DNA from: JAADDV01 sp964582875
GTDB taxonomy: Bacteria; Aquificota; Aquificia; Aquificales; Hydrogenothermaceae
DNA length: 64,000 bases
Direction of reading: 5' to 3'
NCBI GenBank assembly: GCA_964582875.1
Contig: CAZOTZ010000001.1
Coordinates: 9,831 to 73,830 of the forward strand
Under the pieces are notes generated by a model. The model searched no databases. It worked only from the letters and a program-made list of their open reading frames with translations, and was not told the origin of the DNA. Below are positions 17,501-23,487 of this stretch, in pieces. The position numbers and the translations under genes are program-made. How positions within the stretch are numbered: the first letter of the stretch is position 1; each line of letters begins with the position of its first letter.

Positions 17501-19079
17501 TATCGTGTAGTATACCTTTTGGCTCCTTCTCTTTTACAACAGCTATATTAAACACATTGTCTGTTCCTATAGATATAAAACCTACAGTTTCTTCAGTATG
17601 ACGTGTTTCTCTATCACATGAACGTTCTTCTTCAATTTTAACTTTGACATCTGCTCCATCCCATTTATATCTTAATTCGGCAGTATCTGGTCCATTTGTT
17701 GTCTGCATATCAGCAAGGAATATACCTGCGTTTGGCTTTGATAAAGGGATTTTTTTCATTTCATTGGTAACTTTTTCAGCTCTGCCTACTTCAAGGTAAG
17801 TATTGTCATCAATCTTTAAAACAGTAGGCTCTATTGCTATAAATGACACTCTTTCTTCTTCATGTCCCCCTTTTTCTTCTTCTTCTTCCATTGCTATATC
17901 AAAACCTGAGGTTGATACATTTTTTATCCTGAGTGTTACCGGGTCTTTTTCATTAATTGAGACTATTGAAGCAATGACAACAGGTTTTCTGGAGAAGGAC
18001 AAAGGTGGAAAATCAACAGATTGCCAGTTTTCTACAGTTTCGTCTTCTTCACAACCGTTTGTGTATCTATTTATATACTCATTTAGATTTATATTTTCTG
18101 CTAAAAGCTTTGTTCCGTCTTCTAAAGTGTACTCTCCCTTTTCAACAACAAGGTAAGAAACATTTTCATAAGTGTGAGTCCTGTTATTGTCTAAATAATC
18201 CCATTCCTGAACTCTTATTTTAAATGAATTGGATGTTACCTTCCTTATTCTGACTATTGCTGGGTCTGTTCCCTTATAGGATAGAGGTTTTGCAATTACA
18301 ACAGGATGGGAGTAGTTTCTTTTTAAATGAACAGTCTTCCACTTATGGTTTATAGATACAGTTCCAAACTCTCCTATTGTATCTCCATACTTATCTTTTA
18401 GAAAAAGGCCGTTTATTTTTTTTGAAGCAATAAGTTTTTCGTAAGGATAGTACTCGTTCTTTTTCTTTCCACTATTAGCTGGACTTTTTATTTTAAAAAT
18501 AGTCCTATCTGGAAATGGAGAATAAAGAGAAGCATATTCATACGTTTTACGGAAACTGGGATCTGAGGGTTCGTTATTACCTAAAACTTTCCATTCTTTT
18601 TCCCCATCACCATCATAATCATAACCGTCTCTATCTTCTACCTTTCCTCCAACAAGAACCATTCTTGTAGCATCTATTCTTCTTGTCACAAGCCAGTTAA
18701 GAAAATTACCACTCCAACAGTTGTCATCTGTTTCTGGGTCACATTCTTTTTCTACAAATGCTCCTTTTGCAGATGTATCAACATTAACATCATAAGGTTT
18801 CCCTGTATAAGCAAAAACATCAACTGGTATATTCTGGTCATATTTATACGTTTTATCACTATCAAATATGCCGTAGTACTTTTTATCTGGATTGAAATTT
18901 TTCCCATTCTGTTCATACATAGGCTCTTTCATACTACCAGAGTTATCAAGCATGATAACAACATTTGGTTTGATTGTACTTGTTAAAAAAGGAGGGTATG
19001 CACAGTAGCTACTATCAGCATAGGATTTTTGTAAAAACAAAACAGATAAGTATATGAGGACAAAGAAATATCTCTTCAT
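14583..19079 (-). CDS. pilY1: Large PilY1 pilus tip adhesin with lectin-like repeats
   Basis: 1498 residues from ATG 19079 (preceded by GGAGAGGA; a longer frame from 19130 would put 17 charged residues before the signal peptide). After the signal segment (about 1-21) comes a von Willebrand A domain with MIDAS DNSGS at 45-49. Within it, about residues 235-510, are three related 70-90-residue modules ending in VSYLVVEKG, VSFIAIEPT and VGFISIGTD, which look like H-type lectin folds and are absent from the shorter paralog. The A domain then resumes (about 520-790), followed by the PilY1 propeller (about 950-1480) with calcium loop DFDEDGITDY. Residues about 967-1210 are identical to the paralog. 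Confidence 0.92.
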   Translation of the reverse strand: MKRYFFVLIYLSVLFLQKSYADSSYCAYPPFLTSTIKPNVVIMLDNSGSMKEPMYEQNGKNFNPDKKYYGIFDSDKTYKYDQNIPVDVFAYTGKPYDVNVDTSAKGAFVEKECDPETDDNCWSGNFLNWLVTRRIDATRMVLVGGKVEDRDGYDYDGDGEKEWKVLGNNEPSDPSFRKTYEYASLYSPFPDRTIFKIKSPANSGKKKNEYYPYEKLIASKKINGLFLKDKYGDTIGEFGTVSINHKWKTVHLKRNYSHPVVIAKPLSYKGTDPAIVRIRKVTSNSFKIRVQEWDYLDNNRTHTYENVSYLVVEKGEYTLEDGTKLLAENINLNEYINRYTNGCEEDETVENWQSVDFPPLSFSRKPVVIASIVSINEKDPVTLRIKNVSTSGFDIAMEEEEEKGGHEEERVSFIAIEPTVLKIDDNTYLEVGRAEKVTNEMKKIPLSKPNAGIFLADMQTTNGPDTAELRYKWDGADVKVKIEEERSCDRETRHTEETVGFISIGTDNVFNIAVVKEKEPKGILHDIYDKVRLGITFYRYDENSSNIYNKNKLDGGTLQFYIPKNPFIKDPSSDNGYRQLNGYIGTSLDDIVDAVEHYPLVWGTTPIAENLWEIIRYFEQKSPYYSSNDFELADSSSPEKDPFYYPEYSQKVKCAKSFVLIFTDGYPFKDANIPDFIVDYDEDGKTCSDCKVEQNCDCSSTDQDAYGHDNLDDVAYWAHWNKDKDDYRDLRDDLDGNQYLTIYTVGFAGGTIRPILKDTADNGGGKAYAAEDGFALREAILDAINDILKKTASSTTVSAFSSRGRKSSILAQTVFYPEKHFNGYKTNWIGYLYGYWFFSSVKVQNIREDSNNNKALDKDDGIIQFDVDSSGKLRINVYQPDSDGDKGSLIKTYSSLDEVQYVFEAGEKLKETSPSARKIYTVSTDNNLVPFKSITKTLFEDYLGNYLSFPSCLGSTSSEKVENLIKYIRGEDIEGCRSRTVNDAGDVWKLSDIIYSSPKIVNYPDKGYAVVFAGSNGGMLHAFRVGYISKDNLGENQIAKLCNSKTDCTTDLLGEELWAFIPKNVLPYLRYLPDPNYCHMYFVDASPYVFDYKGRKILIGGMRLGGGCGCNGSDCINPPSDTCPDKGSNECVGLSSYFALDITDPEEPKFLWEFSNKDLGFSFSGPGVVKKGDKDYVIFASGPTNYRGDSDQSLKLFIVDVDTGKLVRTVDRFPGNSIILALGSEIKNSFGGRLFTEGLDFDEDGITDYIALGYSKKVNSKWRGGIIFGNVKDYNPSKWNFSRYFDDIEPITAKVEFMKCFNNWYMYFGTGRWFYKTDESSINQPNKLYGIKLDCNGGECTPDQNFARNSSDICSGSSFYKSWSISLNTDDKGFYPERCITDPTTTKQNIIVFTTVEPTEDICGFGGRTRVWALNCATGGALSEQCASYPITRAKGKVLVQTSNGDVREKSLSKYLNNKTPEKASPFFSGIGPEGAPPISPYINQIIRSGEVMLWFEK
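15448..16178. repeat. 731-bp block identical to 11509-12239 (copy B)
   Basis: Direct repeat, same orientation, offset 3939 bases from copy A. Beyond it the two genes diverge at once, including a 12-codon insert (RFPGNSIILALG region) just after the block in this copy. Confidence 0.9.
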
Positions 19080-19181
19080 TAAGGAACTCCTCTCCCCTTT
19101 AACTTTCTGTCTATTTTTGGATATTTCCATAAATAAATCGTGAGTATTTCTTATTTTTTTGCCTAAAGATATCTATAAATA

Positions 19182-19813
19182 TCAAGGGATTAACTTTTTC
19201 AAGAAGTTCATTATTTTATCTATTATTTTTTTCAATAAAGACTTATCAANNNNNNNNNNNNNNNNNNNNNNNNNNNNNNNNNNNNNNNNNNNNNNNNNNN
19301 NNNNNNNNNNNNNNNNNNNNNNNNNNNNNNNNNNNNNNNNNNNNNNNNNTTTTTCAAGAAGTTCATTATTTTATCTATTATTTTTTTCAATAAAGACTTA
19401 TCAACATGTTGTTCTTCAAGTCTTTCCTTAACGTACTCTTCACCTTTCTTCTTCTTAAGGTCTTCTGCAATTTCAGTAAAAACCTCAAGGGGGTTAAAAG
19501 GTTTTTTCATAACAGCTGTTGCTTTCATATGTTTGAAAAATGCTTCCTCATCTTCTGTGAGGTCTTTTGCAAGTATTACAAAAGGAATTTCATCTACATC
19601 TTCTCTTCTCTTCATAAAGGAAAGGATTTCCCATGTAGGCTGGCCGTTTACCCTCACTTCAGCAATTATCCCATCTAAATCCCTGTTATTAAGAATTATT
19701 TCTTTTGCTTCGTTTATGTCTTCTACTCTGATTATTTCAGAATTACTAAACTGGGCTATTTCTCTTAAAACGTTGTAAGTATCAATATCCTCATCAATAA
19801 GCAGTATCCTCAT
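19182..19813 (-). CDS. Single-domain receiver protein, interrupted by a false assembly gap
   Basis: A response-regulator receiver domain with no output domain. The 55 bases at 19350-19404 recur exactly at 19195-19249 on the other side of a 100-N gap; if these are merged the frame runs on to TGA at 19184-19182 and gives a 158-residue protein ending NFLKKLIP. The start (MRILLIDEDIDTYNVL) and the KKPF Lys are typical, but the phosphorylation Asp is replaced by Glu (IIAEVRVNG) and the Thr/Ser switch position is Ala (VILAKD), so it may act without phosphorylation. It lies between mqnD and pilY1, suggesting a role in pilus control like PilG/PilH. That role is inference. Confidence 0.75.
19195..19249. 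repeat. 55-bp copy flanking the N gap (left)
   Basis: Exact copy of 19350-19404. A 55-base overlap left unmerged at a scaffold join is what a de Bruijn assembler with k=55 would give, so this is most likely an artefact and not a tandem repeat. Confidence 0.85.
19250..19349. other. 100-N scaffold gap (probably of zero or negative true length)
   Basis: Fixed-length run of N flanked by the same 55 bases on both sides. Removing the gap and one copy restores the receiver gene. Confidence 0.95.
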
Positions 19814-19823
19814 CCTCTATCCC

Positions 19824-20678
19824 TTAAACAAATTTTATTTCAGGGAGTTTATCTATAAAACCTTTTTCATAGGCTTCCTTTAAGAAAAGTTCTATAGCTT
19901 TTCTCCCCCTTTCCCCATAATCAACTGTAAGGTCATTAACGTACATCCCTATAAATCTATCTGCCTTTTCTTTCGTCATACCCCGTGCATACTTTAGTGC
20001 ATATTCCACAGCTTCTTCCCTGTGTTCAAGGGAGTACTTTATACTCTCTCTAAGTATCTCTGAAACCTCTTTCATAACATCTTCGCCAAGGTCTTTTTTT
20101 ATAACGTTTCCCCCTAAAGGAAGCGGAAGTCCCCCTGTTTTTTCATACCACCATTTTCCCAGGTCAACAATACAGGTAAGACCTTCATCTTTGTATGTGA
20201 GCTGACCTTCATGGATAATAAGACCAGCATCAACTTTACCTTCTTTTACAGCTGGTATTATCTCATCAAAATTTATAACCTCATAGTCAAAGTCTTTTGT
20301 ACCTAAAAACAGTTCAAGGGCAAGAAATGCTGATGTAAGTGTTCCAGGAACAGCTATTTTTTTGTTCTTAAGCTCTTCTACAGGGAAAATCTCTTTTGAA
20401 ACAACCATAGGACCGTAGTTATCTCCCATACTTGCCCCACTTGATAAAAGGGCGTATTTGTCAGCAACGTAAGGAAATGCATGGATTGAAATAGCACTTA
20501 CTTCATACACACCTTCAAGGGCTTTTTTGTTTAGGGTTTCTATATCAGAAAGTACATCAATAAATTTATAACCTTTTGTATCAATCTTATTCTGGTTTAT
20601 TGCGTAAAACATAAATGCATCATCTGAGTCTGGACTGTGGGCTACGTGGATAGTCATTTTTTCTTCTTTTATTTCCAT
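19824..20678 (-). CDS. mqnD: 1,4-dihydroxy-6-naphthoate synthase
   Basis: MqnD opens cyclic dehypoxanthine futalosine in the futalosine route of menaquinone synthesis. The 284-residue protein has a periplasmic-binding-protein fold without a signal peptide and the family patterns AHSPDSDDAFMFYAI, DIETLNKKALEGVYEVSAISIHAF, GASMGDNYGP and TSAFLALELFLG. I start at ATG 20678, which has GGAG six bases ahead; the frame also allows an earlier start with no such site and a later ATG at 20657. The TGTAAA-N5-TTTACA palindrome at 20691-20707 lies just upstream. A related MqnA is possible but the motif spacing fits MqnD better. It precedes the receiver gene by about 10 bases. Confidence 0.85.
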   Translation of the reverse strand: MEIKEEKMTIHVAHSPDSDDAFMFYAINQNKIDTKGYKFIDVLSDIETLNKKALEGVYEVSAISIHAFPYVADKYALLSSGASMGDNYGPMVVSKEIFPVEELKNKKIAVPGTLTSAFLALELFLGTKDFDYEVINFDEIIPAVKEGKVDAGLIIHEGQLTYKDEGLTCIVDLGKWWYEKTGGLPLPLGGNVIKKDLGEDVMKEVSEILRESIKYSLEHREEAVEYALKYARGMTKEKADRFIGMYVNDLTVDYGERGRKAIELFLKEAYEKGFIDKLPEIKFV

Positions 20679-20690
20679 TCTACACTCCAT

Positions 20691-20707
20691 TGTAAAAATT
20701 TTTTACA
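20691..20707. promoter_or_regulatory. Palindrome TGTAAA-AATTT-TTTACA upstream of mqnD
   Basis: Second of three 6-5-6 palindromes, placed between the RluA-type gene and mqnD, ending 13 bases before the mqnD ATG. Possible operator. Confidence 0.5.
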
Positions 20708-20729
20708 CTCATAAAAGATATTAAACATT

Positions 20730-21545
20730 TTATAACAACTTGACACTCTTTCCAAAACTCTCAAAATCAGGGTAAGGTTTTGCTGTTATCTGAACTTTCT
20801 TTTTAAGAAAAGGATGAAAAAAAGAAATCCTGTAAGCGTGTAAAAGCTGTCTTTTAACATTTTTCAAAAGATAGCTATCTGTCTTTTTTATACCGTAGAT
20901 TTTATCCCCAACAATAGGGAAACCTGTTTTTGAGAGGTGTATTCTTATTTGATGTTTTCTTCCTGTTTTTATCTCTACTTCAAACAAGGTAAAACCGTTT
21001 TTAGCTTTTTTGACTGTAAGAATACTCTTTGCGTATTTTTTTTCTACAGGTATGTTTATAACCTTTTTTTTAAATGGAGCTTCATTTATAGATATTGCAA
21101 GGTAGTGTTTTTTTACCTGCTTGTTTTCCCATAGTTTTTTAAACTTTTCAAATACTTTTGTATCCTTCGCAAAAAGAACCACACCTGAAGTTTCTTTATC
21201 TAATCTGTGTATAGCTTTTATTTTAGAATTTATCTTTTTTCTTAAAATATCCTCTAAAGAACCTTTTTTCCCTTCTGTTTCAATGAAAGGAGGTTTTTGC
21301 AGTGCTAATATGAACTCATCTTCGTAAATTATACTTTTTTTGAGTTCCCATTTTGGAACGGAAAAATCTATAACCTCTACTTTGTCTCCTTTTTTCAGGT
21401 TATGGTTTGCTATCCATATTCTCCTGTTGTTAACAAAAACTGTTTTACTGTCTATTAACTCTTTTGCTTTGTTTTTTGAAATTTTTAGCTTTTGTGCCAA
21501 AAAACTTTTTAAGTCTACATCTTTATCAACTAAAAGCTTCTTCAT
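20730..21545 (-). CDS. RluA-family pseudouridine synthase
   Basis: 271 residues. An N-terminal S4 RNA-binding domain (about 10-65: FLAQKLKISKNKAKELIDSK) is followed by the catalytic domain with the RluA motif HRLDKETSGVVLFAK (catalytic Asp), then GRKHQIRIHLS and PIVGDKIYG. It modifies uridines in 23S rRNA or tRNA; whether it is RluC, RluD or another member cannot be decided. It overlaps the hydrolase gene by 4 bases. Confidence 0.92.
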   Translation of the reverse strand: MKKLLVDKDVDLKSFLAQKLKISKNKAKELIDSKTVFVNNRRIWIANHNLKKGDKVEVIDFSVPKWELKKSIIYEDEFILALQKPPFIETEGKKGSLEDILRKKINSKIKAIHRLDKETSGVVLFAKDTKVFEKFKKLWENKQVKKHYLAISINEAPFKKKVINIPVEKKYAKSILTVKKAKNGFTLFEVEIKTGRKHQIRIHLSKTGFPIVGDKIYGIKKTDSYLLKNVKRQLLHAYRISFFHPFLKKKVQITAKPYPDFESFGKSVKLL

Positions 21546-22321
21546 AAATCCTCTTTTCTTAATGCTTTTTTTAGGAATAAAAATATATACTCTTTTACTT
21601 TCGGTAGTAGAATAACCCCGTGCCCTGTTCCTGATACAAAAATAGCAGTTCCATTATTAGTTATTTTCATAAGTCTGTTTACAGTTTTATTCGCTCCTAA
21701 ACTGTCATTGTAAGAAGAGATATAAAGAACAGGGTTCATGTAAGAAGCTAAAGCTAATTCTACATTCTCTTTTCCTGGTACAAATTCAGAACCTGGAGAT
21801 ATAGAAACAACAGCTTTTATATCCTGTTTTGCAACAACAGGTATAATAGATATACCTCCTAAAGATGCTCCTATTAAGAAAATATTTTCACTGTCTATTT
21901 TCTCATTATCAAGGAGGTAGTCTATCCATAATGATATATCTTCAGGTATTTTTTCAAATCTTACTTTTTTCCAGCTTTTTTTAAAAAAGTTTACAAGGTC
22001 TAAAAGAGAGTTATATGAAGGTTTAAAAACTATTTTATTTTCCTTACCGTTTTGCATAACAGAAAGTCCATGTCCCCTTAAATCTATTAAAAGTGTAGCA
22101 AATCCCATTTTTCTGAGTTCTTTTGCAAAATCAGACCATATCATATGGGTTGTTCCAAACTGATGGGCAAAAACAACAACTGGATATTTATCTTCTTTTT
22201 GTTGGGGATAATCAATAAAACCTACAAGTTCAAAACCATCTTTAGTTTTTATCTTCACTTCTTTTGCCATTACACCCCCTGAAAACAAAATCAGCACAAT
22301 AAAAAAAATAAGTTTTTTCAT
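21542..22321 (-). CDS. Secreted alpha/beta hydrolase
   Basis: 259 residues from ATG 22321, which has AAGGAGG upstream; the longer frame from 22372 would overlap the previous gene. It begins with a signal peptide (MKKLIFFIVLILFSGGVMA). The hydrolase core shows the oxyanion segment VVFAHQFGTTH, the nucleophile elbow GASLGG (catalytic Ser) and a late His in SGTGHGV. It probably acts in the periplasm on an ester or peptide-like substrate; dienelactone-hydrolase or serine-aminopeptidase types are possible. Position in the operon between a histidine phosphatase and the RluA-type gene does not inform function. Confidence 0.82.
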   Translation of the reverse strand: MKKLIFFIVLILFSGGVMAKEVKIKTKDGFELVGFIDYPQQKEDKYPVVVFAHQFGTTHMIWSDFAKELRKMGFATLLIDLRGHGLSVMQNGKENKIVFKPSYNSLLDLVNFFKKSWKKVRFEKIPEDISLWIDYLLDNEKIDSENIFLIGASLGGISIIPVVAKQDIKAVVSISPGSEFVPGKENVELALASYMNPVLYISSYNDSLGANKTVNRLMKITNNGTAIFVSGTGHGVILLPKVKEYIFLFLKKALRKEDL

Positions 22322-22334
22322 GACTGAACCTCCT

Positions 22335-22970
22335 TCACAAAACAGGCTGGTTTTTCTCTTCAAGTTTTTCAAGGTGGGTTGAGTAATTTAAAAACCTTAT
22401 TTCTGAGTGGTTCTTGTACATTCTTAAATAAGAAAGACCTGTGTTTGCATGTCTAAGTCCCCAAAGGTGTTCAAGTCCCAGACCTGTGGAAATACATATA
22501 ATCCCCTGTATTGAGCCTCCATGTCCTACTATAAGAATATTTTCTTCTTCAACTTTTTTTAAAAAGTCTAAAAAAGAAGAAATTCTTTCCTCAAATTCCT
22601 TCACATCTTCCTGTGAAGGTAAAGGACAGGCAACAGGGTTTTTTAACCAGTTATGGAAGTCTTCAATATGGTTTTTGTATATATACTCGTAGGAAAGTCC
22701 TTCCCAGTTTCCAAAATGCATTTCCCTAAGTCTTATATCTACCTCAGGGGTTATACCAAGTACATCTCCTATTATCTGGGCAGTTCTATAAGCTCTTTTA
22801 AGGTCTGAAGTAAAAATCCTTTCTACAGGAAATTTTTTCAACTCTTCTGCCACAAGTCTTGCCTGAACTACCCCTTTTGGTGTAAGGTCTGTGTCTATAT
22901 GTCCCTGTATTATTTTTTTTGCGTTGTATTCACTCTCTCCATGTCTGCACAAAAGTATATTTTTCTCCAT
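22335..22970 (-). CDS. Histidine phosphatase (phosphoglycerate-mutase fold), possible phosphoserine phosphatase
   Basis: 211 residues with the RHGE catalytic motif at the start (LLCRHGESEYNAKKIIQG), the FGNWEGLSYEYI segment and the second His in VGHGGSIQGI. In the related Aquificota bacterium Hydrogenobacter thermophilus a protein of this fold was shown to be a metal-independent phosphoserine phosphatase (PspA), so serine synthesis is a fair proposal here; phosphoglycerate mutase or cobalamin ribazole phosphatase are alternatives. It follows the acetyltransferase gene by 2 bases. Confidence 0.82.
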   Translation of the reverse strand: MEKNILLCRHGESEYNAKKIIQGHIDTDLTPKGVVQARLVAEELKKFPVERIFTSDLKRAYRTAQIIGDVLGITPEVDIRLREMHFGNWEGLSYEYIYKNHIEDFHNWLKNPVACPLPSQEDVKEFEERISSFLDFLKKVEEENILIVGHGGSIQGIICISTGLGLEHLWGLRHANTGLSYLRMYKNHSEIRFLNYSTHLEKLEEKNQPVL

Positions 22971-22972
22971 CT

Positions 22973-23425
22973 TTACTCCAATATAAAGGAAACAGGAACT
23001 TCTTTGCAGTCATTAAATTTTACACAATGGATACACTCAGTCCAGACCTTTTGGGGAAATTCTGATTTTTCTGATACTTTAAAACCAAGTTTTTCAAAAA
23101 ACTCAGGAACATACGTTAAGGCAAAAACTTTTTTTACCCCAAGCTCTTTAGCATCTTTTATACATTCTTCAACGAGTTTTTTACCTATTCCTTTATGCTG
23201 ATACTCTTCAAGAACAGCAAGGGATTTTATTTCCGCTAAATCTTCCCAGTAAATATGAAGGGAAGAGATACCGATAATTTTCCCATCTTCTTCATAAACA
23301 AAAAAATCTCTTATGTTCTCATATATACTGTTTAAACTTCTCGGTAAGAGAATTCCTTTTACAGCGTAAATTTGAAGAATATTAAAAATGTCTTTTGCAT
23401 CTTTTACAGTAGCCTTTCTTATCAA
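22973..23425 (-). CDS. GNAT acetyltransferase, ArgA-like
   Basis: 150 residues forming one GNAT domain: an N-terminal IRKATVKDAKDIFNIL, the acetyl-CoA loop YQHKGIGKKLVEE and a late PEFFEKLGFK. This arrangement matches the short stand-alone N-acetylglutamate synthases (first step of arginine synthesis), which end with a Trp/Cys-rich tail like the VWTECIHCVKFNDC seen here. Other GNAT functions cannot be excluded. It is the first gene of the minus-strand group running to mqnD. Confidence 0.78.
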   Translation of the reverse strand: MIRKATVKDAKDIFNILQIYAVKGILLPRSLNSIYENIRDFFVYEEDGKIIGISSLHIYWEDLAEIKSLAVLEEYQHKGIGKKLVEECIKDAKELGVKKVFALTYVPEFFEKLGFKVSEKSEFPQKVWTECIHCVKFNDCKEVPVSFILE

Positions 23426-23487
23426 TTAATCTATCTGTCCTCCGCTTTTGCTTGACTAATAGATTATACAACCAAAAAGTTTTTAAA

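Noticed and set aside
17803..18156. 117-codon plus-strand frame opposite pilY1
   Set aside because: Ser/Phe-rich shadow translation of an acidic coding region.
19195..19404. True tandem repeat of 55 bases
   Set aside because: The repeat sits exactly at both edges of a fixed 100-N gap, which fits an unmerged assembly overlap better than a biological repeat.
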